Shown in pieces: positions 42,042-50,641 of a stretch of 64,000 nt of DNA. The DNA is taken from positions 157,178 through 221,177 of the forward strand of contig DAHUXS010000021.1 of assembly GCA_027306995.1 (NCBI GenBank), given 5' to 3'. This stretch comes from Lysobacter sp. Its GTDB lineage: Bacteria; Pseudomonadota; Gammaproteobacteria; Xanthomonadales; Xanthomonadaceae. Both the position numbers and the translations under genes were made by a program. The notes under the pieces were generated by a model. That model was given only the letters and a program-made list of their open reading frames with translations, did not search any database and had not been told where the DNA came from. How positions within the stretch are numbered: position 1 is the first letter of the stretch; each line of letters opens with the position of its first letter.

Positions 42042-42521
42042 GTGACGGAAGAGTCCGGGCCGGAGCGCGATCCGGAGACGCCTGGAACTCCGGGCGATCT
42101 TCTCGGCGCCTTCCGCGACGTCGGTGCGGCGGGACGATCCGGTTTCGCCGCGGCGAAGCACGTCGGCGAAGCGCTGCGCGCGCTGGTCGCTGCCGATATC
42201 GCGCTGGCACGCAGCGCGCTCGGTCGCGCGCTGGCATTCACCGCGGTGGCGATCGTGTTTGGCGTCTCGGCATGGTTGCTGTTGATGGCGGCGCTGGTCG
42301 CCGTATTGGGCGCGGCGATGCAATGGTCGTGGCCGTTGGCGTTGTCGGTGGTCGCGCTCGCCAATGTCGCGGTGACCGCATGGGCCGGCTGGCGCGCGAT
42401 CAGCTATTTCGAACACACGCGGATGAAGGCGACGCGCCGGCAGCTGGCGCAGCTCGGCATTGGCGATGGAGATGGCGACAACGAGGGCGTCGCCGACGGC
42501 GACGAGGCGGCGCGATCATGA
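42042..42521 (+). CDS. YqjE/holin-like membrane protein (phage holin family PF07332 type)
   Basis: Product of 159 residues with GTG start. Two adjacent TM helices (LAFTAVAIVFGVSAWLLLMAALVAVLGAAM and ALSVVALANVAVTAWAGWRA) lie between charged ends, as in YqjE. The database name holin is historical and no lytic genes are near. The stop overlaps the next gene (ATGA). Confidence 0.82.
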   Translation: MTEESGPERDPETPGTPGDLLGAFRDVGAAGRSGFAAAKHVGEALRALVAADIALARSALGRALAFTAVAIVFGVSAWLLLMAALVAVLGAAMQWSWPLALSVVALANVAVTAWAGWRAISYFEHTRMKATRRQLAQLGIGDGDGDNEGVADGDEAARS

Positions 42522-42910
42522 GTTTCGACGAGAGCATCCAGCGGGTGAAGCGCGCGGAACTGGCGCTCGACGCCAGCACCCGCAAGGTCACGGATCACTG
42601 GCAGCAGCTGCGCCAGACTTGGCGTGATGCGTGGACGCCCGGGCGCATCGTGATCGCCGGCATCGCCAGTGGGTTCGTGGTCGGTCGCGGTGAATTGCCG
42701 ACGGCAACCGGCAGTGGCTTCATCAATCTCGTCAGTGCCGTCAGCAGCCTGTTCGCGATCGATCAGGCGGGTGAAGTCGCGGAGGTCGCAGGAGATGCCG
42801 TCGACCAGGCGCAACAGGTCGCGGAGGCAGCCGATGCTGGTGGTGCCATTGCGGAAGACGAAGAACCTGTCCGTGCATACGAGGCGCTGCGGCGGTCGGG
42901 TGCATGGTGA
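42518..42910 (+). CDS. Hypothetical membrane-associated protein, third of a YqjD-YqjE-YqjK-like trio
   Basis: Start is ATG 42518; the track frame begins earlier. The product has 130 residues. The first ~60 are basic and helical (SIQRVKRAELALDASTRKVTDHW), followed by a hydrophobic stretch RIVIAGIASGFVVGRG and an acidic tail. Position after DUF883 and YqjE genes parallels YqjK in E. coli, but sequence similarity cannot be judged here. ATG overlaps the previous stop and the 3' end overlaps the next gene by 7 bp. Confidence 0.7.
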   Translation: MSFDESIQRVKRAELALDASTRKVTDHWQQLRQTWRDAWTPGRIVIAGIASGFVVGRGELPTATGSGFINLVSAVSSLFAIDQAGEVAEVAGDAVDQAQQVAEAADAGGAIAEDEEPVRAYEALRRSGAW

Positions 42911-44034
42911 ATCCGCCGATGGACGACGCAGACGGAGAGGAATCCGCGCACCTTGAGGTGACGGACGAAGGCGCGGAACGACCGCCGCGACCGCAGTCCT
43001 CGAAAGCGGCGATCGTGATTGCCACGCTGATGGTGGCGGTGGTGTTGTGGGCGACGCAGGAAATCGTGCTGCCGATCCTGCTGGCGCTGTTCTTCGCGCT
43101 GATCGGCAATCCGATCATCCGCCTGCTCGGACGTTTGCATGTTCCACGCGTGCTGTCGGCGATCGTGGTGGTGTTTGGCGGCATCGTGCTCGCGGTGGCG
43201 CTGGCAGGCCAGGTCGCGCAGCCGGCGATGGACTGGGCGCGCACCTTGCCGCAGCAGGTGACGAAAGTGACGCCGAAGCTGCGCGCGTTGATCAAGCCGG
43301 TGCAGGAGGCCAACCGCATGGCCGAAAGCCTGGCCAAGGTCACGGCGACGCCGAATGCACCGAAACAGGTGCAGGTGATCGCGGCCGACAGCTCCGACCC
43401 GATGACGCGGGTCGCGAAGTTCGCGCCGCACCTGGTCGCGCAGTTGCTGGCGGTGGTGCTGCTGACGCTGTTCTTCATGATCTTCGGCGAGACGCTGCAG
43501 AAGCATTCGCTCGAACTGGTGCCGAGCTGGCGCAAGAAGCGCGTGACCATGGAGATCCTGCAATCGATCGAGCAGGAAGTGTCGCGCTACGTGCTCACCA
43601 TCAGCCTAATCAATATCGCGCTGGGGCTGGCGATCGCCGGCTGCCTCTATGCCATCGCCGGCATCGACCTGCAAAGCGCGCTGCTGTGGGGCACGATGGC
43701 GATGGTGCTGAACTACGCGCCGATCGTCGGGCCGCTGATCGGCGTGGTGGTGATGCTGGTGATGGGTATCGTGACCGAACCCGATCTCGCCCACGCACTG
43801 ATTCCCGGCGCCATCTATCTCGGCCTGCACACGCTGGAAGGGCAGATCATCACCCCGGTGGTGCTGGGCAAGCGCATGGCGATCTCGCCGCTGCTGCTGA
43901 TGATCGCGCTGATGGTGTTCGGCTGGGCCTGGGGCATCGTCGGCCTGCTGCTGGCGGTGCCGCTGCTGGTCTGCCTGAAGATCGTGCTGTCGAAACTCGA
44001 CGGCATGGAGGGCTGGGCGCGGCTGATGGAATGA
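42904..44034 (+). CDS. AI-2E family transporter (PerM/YdiK type)
   Basis: Product of 376 residues, about eight TM helices. Conserved segments include LALFFALIGNPIIRLL and the C-terminal NYAPIVGPLIGVVVMLVM and LEGQIITPVVLGKRMAISPLLL, both diagnostic of AI-2E transporters. Relatives export autoinducer-2, act as Na+/H+ antiporters or have unknown roles. The N-terminal ~40 residues are acidic and probably cytoplasmic. Coupled to the upstream trio. Confidence 0.92.
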   Translation: MVNPPMDDADGEESAHLEVTDEGAERPPRPQSSKAAIVIATLMVAVVLWATQEIVLPILLALFFALIGNPIIRLLGRLHVPRVLSAIVVVFGGIVLAVALAGQVAQPAMDWARTLPQQVTKVTPKLRALIKPVQEANRMAESLAKVTATPNAPKQVQVIAADSSDPMTRVAKFAPHLVAQLLAVVLLTLFFMIFGETLQKHSLELVPSWRKKRVTMEILQSIEQEVSRYVLTISLINIALGLAIAGCLYAIAGIDLQSALLWGTMAMVLNYAPIVGPLIGVVVMLVMGIVTEPDLAHALIPGAIYLGLHTLEGQIITPVVLGKRMAISPLLLMIALMVFGWAWGIVGLLLAVPLLVCLKIVLSKLDGMEGWARLME

Positions 44035-44072
44035 GCCCAGCGAGTGAGTCCGGGCGCGTTCGGCCCTAGACT

Positions 44073-44798
44073 ATGCGGATGGCAAGTCCGATCTCCGCGA
44101 TCACCCTCGACCTCGACGATACCCTGTGGCCGTTCCCGCCGATCGGCGAACGCATCGAACGCGTGCTCCACGCCTGGTTCGAACGCCACAGCCCGCCCAC
44201 GGCGGCGATGTTCCCGATCCCGGCGATGCGTGTGTTGCGCCAGCAGCTGATGGAGCGCCATCCCGAACTCGCGCACGACGCCAGCACGCTGCGCCAGCGC
44301 GGCATCGAGCATGCATTGCGCGAGAGTGGCGGCGACCTGACATTGGCCGGCCCTGCCTATGACGCCTTTTACGAGGAGCGCAATCGCGTCGAGTTCTACG
44401 ACGACGCGATCGAGGCGCTGCAACGCATCGCCGCGCGCTTCCCGATCATCGCGCTGACCAATGGCAATGCCGATCTCGAACGCATCGGCATCGCCCATCT
44501 GTTCCAGGGCGTGGTAACCGCGCGCGAATTCGGTGCCGGCAAGCCCGATCCGGCGATCTTCCATCACGCCTGCGATTTGATGGGCGCGACACCGCAACGG
44601 ACCTTGCACGTTGGCGATGACGTCGAACTCGACGTCATCGGCGCGCAATCGGCGGGATTGCAGACGGCATGGATCAACCGCATCGACGCGGCGTGGCCCA
44701 CCGACTTGCGCGCGCCCGACACGACGTTCACCACCTTGTCCGCCTGCGCCGATTGGCTGGACGCAGACCATGCAGACCATGCAGACCGTAACCGCTGA
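44073..44798 (+). CDS. HAD-superfamily hydrolase (HAD-IA)
   Basis: Product of 241 residues. Motif I is LDLDDTLWPF, motif II is ALTNGNADL, Lys is in GAGKPDPAIF and motif IV is HVGDDVELDVIGAQ. The cap is alpha-helical, typical of subfamily IA phosphatases of small phospho-metabolites. ATG 44073 and 44079 are both possible. A leucyl aminopeptidase gene follows 6 bp after the stop. Confidence 0.9.
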   Translation: MRMASPISAITLDLDDTLWPFPPIGERIERVLHAWFERHSPPTAAMFPIPAMRVLRQQLMERHPELAHDASTLRQRGIEHALRESGGDLTLAGPAYDAFYEERNRVEFYDDAIEALQRIAARFPIIALTNGNADLERIGIAHLFQGVVTAREFGAGKPDPAIFHHACDLMGATPQRTLHVGDDVELDVIGAQSAGLQTAWINRIDAAWPTDLRAPDTTFTTLSACADWLDADHADHADRNR

Positions 44799-44804
44799 AT
44801 CGCC

Positions 44805-46190
44805 ATGACCGATCGTTCCTCCATCGTCACCCATTCCGACAACGCCAGGCCGCTGTGGTGCCTGACCGCCGATGCTTTTCCGGCGTGGTTGGCCACGCAG
44901 CCCGCGGACGTCGCGCGCTGGATCGAAGCGCAGGCATACACGGCGAATGCGGGTAGTGCGTTGTTGCTGCCGGGCACGGATGGCCTTGGCGGTGCGATCC
45001 TCGCCATCGGCGATCCGCTCGATGCGTATTCGTATTCGCACGGGCCGCTGGCGTTGCCGGTGGGCGATTGGTCGCCGCAGGACATGGCCGACGATGCGCG
45101 GCGCGCGGCCTTGCAGCTGGGCTGGAGCCTCGGCGCCTATCGCTTCGGTCGCTACAAGGCGGCCTTGCGCGAACCGGCGCGCTTGCTGCTGGAGAATCCC
45201 GACGCCGAAGTCGTCGACGTGTTCGCGGCCTGCTGCCGCGTGCGCGACATGGTGCACACGCCGACCGAACACATGGGTCCGGACGAGATCGAGGCGATCG
45301 CCCGCGAAATCGCCGCGAAACATGGCGCCAGCATCGACGTGCACGCGGGCGATGCCCTGATCGCCGACAACTACCCGGCGATCCACGCGGTGGGACGCGC
45401 TTCGCATCGTGCGCCGCGCATCATCGAATTGAACTGGGGCGATGCCGGAGCGCCGCATCTGGCGATCGTCGGCAAGGGCGTGTGTTTCGATACCGGCGGC
45501 CTCAATCTCAAGGCCGGCCCCGGCATGCGCAACATGAAGAAGGACATGGGCGGTGCCGCGCACGCCATTGCGCTCGCCGAGTTGCTGATGCAGCGCAAGG
45601 CGCCGCTGCGCATCACCTTGCTGGTACCGGCGGTGGAGAACGCGGTTGGCCCGAATGCGTTGCGTCCGGGCGAGATCATTTCTACCCGCAAGGGTGTCAG
45701 CGTCGAGATCGACAATACCGATGCCGAAGGTCGCCTAGTGCTGGCCGATGCCTTGACGCGCGCGGCGGAACTCAAGCCTGCATTGGTGATCGATTTCGCG
45801 ACCTTGACCGGTGCCGCGCGTGTCGCGCTCGGCCCAGACCTGCCGGCGCTGTATGCCAACGATGAAGCGGTCGCCGCCGCATGGCTGCAATCCGGCGGCG
45901 AACAGCGCGACCCGCTGTGGCGGATGCCGCTGTGGCAGCCCTATCTGCGCTATCTCGTCAGCGGGATCGCCGACATCGCCAACGGCAGTTCGACGACGAT
46001 GGCCGGTAGCGTCACCGCGGCCTTGTTCCTGCAGAAGTTCGTGCCAGTGGAACAGCGCTGGGCGCATGTCGACGTCTATTCCTGGAACGACAGCGATCGT
46101 CCCGGCCGTCCCGCCGGTGGCGAAGCACAAGGCTTGCGCGCCGCGTTCGCGATGTTGAAGAACGCGAAAGTGGTTAGCCCCCAGTCATGA
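44805..46190 (+). CDS. M17 leucyl aminopeptidase family protein
   Basis: Product of 461 residues. The M17 active site is clear: KGVCFDTGGLNLK, KKDMGGAAHAIAL and NTDAEGRLVLADAL carry the two-metal ligands and catalytic Lys. It removes N-terminal residues from peptides in the cytoplasm. It is a little shorter than PepA (~500), mainly in the N-terminal domain. Probably co-transcribed with the upstream HAD gene. The 3' end overlaps the convergent M50-like gene by 6 bp. Confidence 0.93.
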   Translation: MTDRSSIVTHSDNARPLWCLTADAFPAWLATQPADVARWIEAQAYTANAGSALLLPGTDGLGGAILAIGDPLDAYSYSHGPLALPVGDWSPQDMADDARRAALQLGWSLGAYRFGRYKAALREPARLLLENPDAEVVDVFAACCRVRDMVHTPTEHMGPDEIEAIAREIAAKHGASIDVHAGDALIADNYPAIHAVGRASHRAPRIIELNWGDAGAPHLAIVGKGVCFDTGGLNLKAGPGMRNMKKDMGGAAHAIALAELLMQRKAPLRITLLVPAVENAVGPNALRPGEIISTRKGVSVEIDNTDAEGRLVLADALTRAAELKPALVIDFATLTGAARVALGPDLPALYANDEAVAAAWLQSGGEQRDPLWRMPLWQPYLRYLVSGIADIANGSSTTMAGSVTAALFLQKFVPVEQRWAHVDVYSWNDSDRPGRPAGGEAQGLRAAFAMLKNAKVVSPQS

Positions 46191-46988
46191 GTTCGTAATC
46201 GTCGGGCCGAACACGATCGCGTAAGCCAGCACCACCACGATGCTGGCGGCGATCCATGCCCAGCTGCGCGGGAATGTCACGGCATCGGAATCGCCGGCGC
46301 CGACGCGCGCGCGTGGCGGACCCCAGGCGAAGCCGGAGGTTCCGCCAAGACTCGCGGCCGCAGCGGAAGTGAGGACGATGACGATGCCTTCCGGATTGAA
46401 CAGGCCGATGGTGATGCAGGTGACGGCGCCGGCGAGATAGGTGAGCAGGGCGATGCGTTGCACGCGCTGCGGGCGCTCCTCGCGGCCTCCAACGATGCCG
46501 GCGAGCGTGCGCATGCTCCAGACCACGCTGCGGTCGTAGAAGAAGTAACCGACGCCTGCCATCAGCACGCGCCACAGCCACGGCATCGCCACGTCGTGCA
46601 GCAGGCCATCGCTGCCGATGCCGAGATCGCCAATGCCGGCGACGCCCGAGAACATCATGTAGCCGAAAGCGGTCATCAGGCCGATGCTGGCCAGCATCCA
46701 AGTGAACAATCGCGTCAGCGGCGCGCGGGCGACCGGCAGCAATCGCGCGCACACCAGTCCGGTGAGCAGGCTCACGACCGGGCCGGCCAGCGCCACCAAC
46801 TTCACGCCCAGCGCGCTCAGGCGCGGATCGTTGCATTCGACGTAGAAGGCGCCGAACTTCTTGACGTCGCTGCCGAGCGCGATGCAGCTGGCAGCGTGTC
46901 CGAGATGTTCATGCAGCGCAGTTCCGGTGACATAGGCCAGCGCAGCGAGTGCGATGACGGTCAGCCAGTCGAAACTGCGCGTGTTCAC
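46185..46988 (-). CDS. M50-like membrane protein with unusual HEHLGH motif
   Basis: Start is GTG 46986-46988, overlapping the response-regulator stop (GTGA). The product has 267 residues and six or seven TM helices. The first helix region holds GTALHEHLGHAASC, which looks like the M50 HELGH zinc motif with one extra residue (HExxxH). A later VALAGPVVSLLTGL resembles the conserved G-P region of site-2-type membrane proteins. Zinc protease activity is therefore uncertain. Last gene of the ABC-DesK-DesR operon. Confidence 0.8.
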   Translation of the reverse strand: MNTRSFDWLTVIALAALAYVTGTALHEHLGHAASCIALGSDVKKFGAFYVECNDPRLSALGVKLVALAGPVVSLLTGLVCARLLPVARAPLTRLFTWMLASIGLMTAFGYMMFSGVAGIGDLGIGSDGLLHDVAMPWLWRVLMAGVGYFFYDRSVVWSMRTLAGIVGGREERPQRVQRIALLTYLAGAVTCITIGLFNPEGIVIVLTSAAAASLGGTSGFAWGPPRARVGAGDSDAVTFPRSWAWIAASIVVVLAYAIVFGPTITNS

Positions 46989-47602
46989 AGCCAGCCTTTC
47001 TGGCGCGCGAGTCGCGCCGCTTCGATGCGGTTGCCGACGCCAAGCTTGCCGATGATTTCCGACAGGTAGTTGCGCACCGTACCCTGCGAGAGATTGAGCC
47101 GGCCGGCGATTTCGTTGCTCGACAGGCCGTCGCCGGCGAGGCGCAGCACCTGGCGTTCGCGGTCGTTGAGCGGATCGGGTTCGGTCCACGCCGCCATCGC
47201 CAGTTGCGGGTCGATGGCACGGCCGCCGCGATGCACCTGTCGCAAGGCTTCGGCGAGTTGTTCGGCGGGTGCGTCCTTCAACAGGTATCCGGTGACGCCG
47301 GCATCCAGTGCGCGACGCAGGAAGCCGGCACGGCCGAAGGTGGTGACGATCGCGACCTTGATCGGCAGTTCGTGGCGCTGGATGCGTTGCGCGAGATCGA
47401 GTCCGGACAGTCCGGGCATTTCGATGTCGGTGAGCAGCAGGTCGGGCTTGAGTCGCTGCAGTTCGCGCCAGGCGATTTCGCCATCGGCGGCGTCGCCGAC
47501 CACGTCGATGTCGTTCTCCAGCCGCAGCAAGGCCGCCAGCGCGCCGCGCACCATGGCCTGGTCTTCGGCGATCAAAACGCGGATCTTGTTGGGCGCGGTC
47601 AT
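46985..47602 (-). CDS. NarL/DesR-type response regulator
   Basis: Product of 205 residues from ATG 47602 (MTAPNKIRVLIAEDQ). Receiver domain with Asp in LLLTDIEMPGLSG and YLLKDAPAE, then LuxR-type helix-turn-helix ERQVLRLAGDGLSSNEIAGRLNLSQGTVRNYLSEIIGKL. The ATG overlaps the kinase stop (ATGA). It likely regulates the adjacent ABC exporter, as DesR does for its own membrane target. That is inference. Confidence 0.95.
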   Translation of the reverse strand: MTAPNKIRVLIAEDQAMVRGALAALLRLENDIDVVGDAADGEIAWRELQRLKPDLLLTDIEMPGLSGLDLAQRIQRHELPIKVAIVTTFGRAGFLRRALDAGVTGYLLKDAPAEQLAEALRQVHRGGRAIDPQLAMAAWTEPDPLNDRERQVLRLAGDGLSSNEIAGRLNLSQGTVRNYLSEIIGKLGVGNRIEAARLARQKGWL

Positions 47603-48723
47603 GCCAGGCACCTCGCGGGCAGGCGCGCGACCAGCGTGGTGCCGCGATCGCTGCGCTCGCCGTTTCCGAGCAATTCCAACGATCCGCCGTGCGCCTCCAG
47701 GCGTTCGCGCATGCCGGTGAGTCCGTTGCCGGCGCGCAATTCGCCACCACGGCCGTCGTCGCGGATTTCCATCGCCACGCCCTTGCCGTCGCGTTGCAGG
47801 CGCACCTCCACGTAGCGGGCGCCCGCATGTCGTTGCACATTGGTGATGGCTTCGCGCAGGCTCATCGCCAGCGCCGATTCCGCATCGGGCTTGAGCAGGA
47901 TCTCGTCGATCTGGGTCGCGAGCAGGATGTTGTCGGCGTGCAGCAACACCTTGGCCGAGGCCAGTTCCGCGGTCAGTACCGCGTTGCGCATGTTGGTGAC
48001 GGTGGCGCGCACTTCCGACAATGTGTCGCGGGCGATGCGCGCGACTTCCGTCATCTCGCGCTGTGCGCCTTGCGGATCGCGATCGATCAGCTTGCCGGCG
48101 AGATCGGCTTTCAGCGCGACCACCGACAAGGTGTGTCCGAGCAGGTCATGGAGATCACGGCCGATGCGCTCGCGTTCGGCGAAGGCGGCCATGCGCCGCA
48201 CTTCGGCGTGCGATAGCGCCAGCTCGGCGTTCTTGCGCGCATTGCTGCGTTCGAACTGCACCAGGATGCCGATGATGATGGTGGTGATCGGCAGCCAGGC
48301 CAGCGCGCCCCACGGATAGTGCAGCCAGCGCCCTTCGGCGATGCAGACGAGGTTGGCGAACAGCAAGCCGATACCATAGTGGATCGGTCGCAACAGGCCG
48401 CAGCTCAGCATGATGCAGCCGAACACGAAATAGGTCATGCCGCTGGGGTACCACGGCATCAGCACCAGGCTCATCGCCAGCATCGCCGTGGCGTACCACC
48501 CCGCCACGCGCGGCGATCCGGTGCAGCACTTGGCGTAGAAAAACAGGAACAACGAATAGCTGACCAGCGTCAGCCATACCCAGCGAAGGGTGTAGCCGTG
48601 GTCATCGAAGACCGGGATGATGAACACCCACGACGACCACAGCAGCTGGATGGCATGGCTCCACACCGGATGACCGCGCGCCAGGTCACGCGCGACCAGC
48701 GAGTCCGGGGCGGGGGTGAACAT
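47599..48723 (-). CDS. DesK-type sensor histidine kinase
   Basis: Product of 374 residues from ATG 48723 (MFTPAPDSLVARDL); a TTG six codons upstream has a GAGGG 9 bp before it and is an alternative. Five or six TM helices are followed by a HisKA_3 dimerisation box ERERIGRDLHDLLGHTLSVVALK and an ATPase domain with EAITNVQRHAG and DDGRGG. Similar kinases sense membrane state or antibiotics. Downstream of the permease gene by 29 bp. Confidence 0.93.
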   Translation of the reverse strand: MFTPAPDSLVARDLARGHPVWSHAIQLLWSSWVFIIPVFDDHGYTLRWVWLTLVSYSLFLFFYAKCCTGSPRVAGWYATAMLAMSLVLMPWYPSGMTYFVFGCIMLSCGLLRPIHYGIGLLFANLVCIAEGRWLHYPWGALAWLPITTIIIGILVQFERSNARKNAELALSHAEVRRMAAFAERERIGRDLHDLLGHTLSVVALKADLAGKLIDRDPQGAQREMTEVARIARDTLSEVRATVTNMRNAVLTAELASAKVLLHADNILLATQIDEILLKPDAESALAMSLREAITNVQRHAGARYVEVRLQRDGKGVAMEIRDDGRGGELRAGNGLTGMRERLEAHGGSLELLGNGERSDRGTTLVARLPARCLA

Positions 48724-48752
48724 GGCGCGTAATGCTTGCAAGATTGCGACCC

Positions 48753-49520
48753 TCAGCCGTTGTTGCGCAGGCGACGCTGTGCGAGCAGGAAGAACACCAG
48801 CGCGAACATCGCCAGTGCTGCGATGTGCTGCCACACCGGGTAGCCGGAATCATAGCCCACCACTTTCAGCGACAGCTGCACCAGGTGCCAGGATGGCAGC
48901 GCCATCGCGATCTTCGACATGATCGGCGGCATCACCGATAGCGGCATCCACAGGCCAGACAGCAGCGACATCGGCAGGTAGATCAGGTTGACCGCCGCGG
49001 GTGCGCCATTGGCGGGCAGACGCGTGCCGAGGAAGAGCCCGAGCGAACCCATCGGCAACACGCCGAGGACGTTGATCAGAATCAGTTCCGCGTATTGCCC
49101 GACGTGCAGGCGCACGCCGCCGAGGGTGACCGCCAGCAGCAACAGTCCGATGCTGACGATCGCGGCGAACAGCATCGCCATGCCGAGCTTGGCGACCAGA
49201 TAGGCCGAAGGCGGCATCGGCAGTGCGCGCTTGTATTGCAAATGGCCGAGCGCGCGTTCGTTCGCCACTGTCAATCCGAAACCGAACAGGGAAATGCCCA
49301 GCGTGCCGAACACGCCGTAGCTGACGTAGAGGTAGGTCGCGCCCTGGGCGTTGCCGTGGTTCATCAGCAGGCCGAACATCACGTAGAACAGCATCGGGAA
49401 TCCGATGGTCGGGAACACGAACATCGGCGCGCGCATCAGTCGCAGGAATTCGTTGCGGGTTTCGAGCGCGTGGATGCGCAGGCGCGACGGCTGCGAAGCA
49501 GGAATGTCGAAGGCGGACAT
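48753..49520 (-). CDS. ABC-2 type exporter permease
   Basis: Product of 255 residues with six TM helices. Typical ABC-2 features: RLMRAPMFVFPTIGFPMLFYVMFG at the start and LPMSLLSGLWMPLSVMPPIMSKIAMALPSWH, close to the transporter signature. It forms the membrane channel for the ATPase encoded just upstream (start and stop share one base). Cargo unknown; relatives export lipids, polysaccharide, antibiotics or dyes. Confidence 0.93.
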   Translation of the reverse strand: MSAFDIPASQPSRLRIHALETRNEFLRLMRAPMFVFPTIGFPMLFYVMFGLLMNHGNAQGATYLYVSYGVFGTLGISLFGFGLTVANERALGHLQYKRALPMPPSAYLVAKLGMAMLFAAIVSIGLLLLAVTLGGVRLHVGQYAELILINVLGVLPMGSLGLFLGTRLPANGAPAAVNLIYLPMSLLSGLWMPLSVMPPIMSKIAMALPSWHLVQLSLKVVGYDSGYPVWQHIAALAMFALVFFLLAQRRLRNNG

Positions 49521-50455
49521 CAGTGGGTCTCCTGAACGTCATGGGCAAGGGCGTCGCGGGTGAGGGCGAGGAAGGCGTCGGCCAGTCCGGCACGGGTGAC
49601 TTCCAGTTCGCTGAGGGTGGGGTCGATCGACAGCAGCCAGCGCAGCACCGCAGCGGCATCTTCCACCTGCAATTCGACGCGCCCGTCGATGACACTGGCC
49701 TCGCGCACGCCGGGCCATGCCGCGAGCTGTTCCTGCGCGACCAGGCTGCGGCAACGGATGCGTTGGCCGCTGACCAGTGCGCGGATATCGTCGACGGTGC
49801 CCTGCGCGACCTCGCGACCGTTGCGCACCACCACCACGCGGTCGGCCAGTGCCTGCGCTTCTTCCAGGTAGTGGGTGGTGAGGAGGACGGCGGTGCCCTG
49901 CGCGACGAGACCGCGGATGGCGGCCCACAGGGTTTCGCGCGATTCGCTGTCGAGGCCGGTGGTCGGCTCGTCGAGGAAGATCAGTTCGGGATTGCCGCAG
50001 ATCGCCAGCGCGAATTGCACGCGGCGCTGCTGGCCGCCGGACAGTTTCGCGTAGCGGCGCTTGAGCAGATCCTGCAGTCCGGCCATGCGCACGCATTCGT
50101 CGAAGGGGCGCGGTGTCGCGTAGTAGCTGCGGGTGAGTTCGAGCAATTCCTGCACGGTGTTGTTGTCGGGCAGGCTCGCGGTCTGCAGCATCACGCCGAT
50201 GCGCTGGCGCGCCGCGATTTCCTGCGGCGATTGCCCGAACAACTGCGCTTCGCCCTGCGTCGGTGCGGCAAGCCCGAGCAGCAGCGAGATCGCGGTGGTC
50301 TTGCCGGCGCCATTGGCACCGAGCAACGCCAGCACTTCGCCGCGGTGGATGTCGAGGTCGAGGCCATCGAGGGCCATGACCGAGTCGTACTTTTTGCGAG
50401 CGCCATCGAGTCGGGCGATCGTGCCCGTTGAAAGCGGGCGGGTGGGCATATCCAT
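49520..50455 (-). CDS. ABC exporter ATP-binding protein
   Basis: Product of 311 residues. Walker A is LLGANGAGKTTAI, signature is LSGGQQRRVQFALAI, Walker B is LIFLDEPTTGLD and the His is in LLTTHYLEEAQ. A C-terminal extension of ~90 residues is typical of drug/lipid ABC-2 exporters. First gene of a five-gene operon with permease, DesK, DesR and M50-like genes. Divergent from the MacA-like gene across ~185 bp. Confidence 0.94.
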   Translation of the reverse strand: MDMPTRPLSTGTIARLDGARKKYDSVMALDGLDLDIHRGEVLALLGANGAGKTTAISLLLGLAAPTQGEAQLFGQSPQEIAARQRIGVMLQTASLPDNNTVQELLELTRSYYATPRPFDECVRMAGLQDLLKRRYAKLSGGQQRRVQFALAICGNPELIFLDEPTTGLDSESRETLWAAIRGLVAQGTAVLLTTHYLEEAQALADRVVVVRNGREVAQGTVDDIRALVSGQRIRCRSLVAQEQLAAWPGVREASVIDGRVELQVEDAAAVLRWLLSIDPTLSELEVTRAGLADAFLALTRDALAHDVQETH

Positions 50456-50641
50456 GCAGGCATCCTCTTGGGGTGGCCCACTGTGCGATTCGGCGCCACC
50501 GGAATGGAGTCGCAGGCGTCAGCCGATCGACATGACAACCGTCACCTGACACCGGCACCGACCGACCTTAATGTGGCATGGCACTCGACCGGGGTCTCCG
50601 GGACGGGCACACTCCGCCAAACGCCAGAACGCTCGGACTGC

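Noticed and set aside
42042-42521. Phage holin and possible prophage remnant
   Set aside because: The holin label belongs to a general YqjE-type family. It sits beside a DUF883 gene as in E. coli, with no endolysin, integrase or capsid genes.
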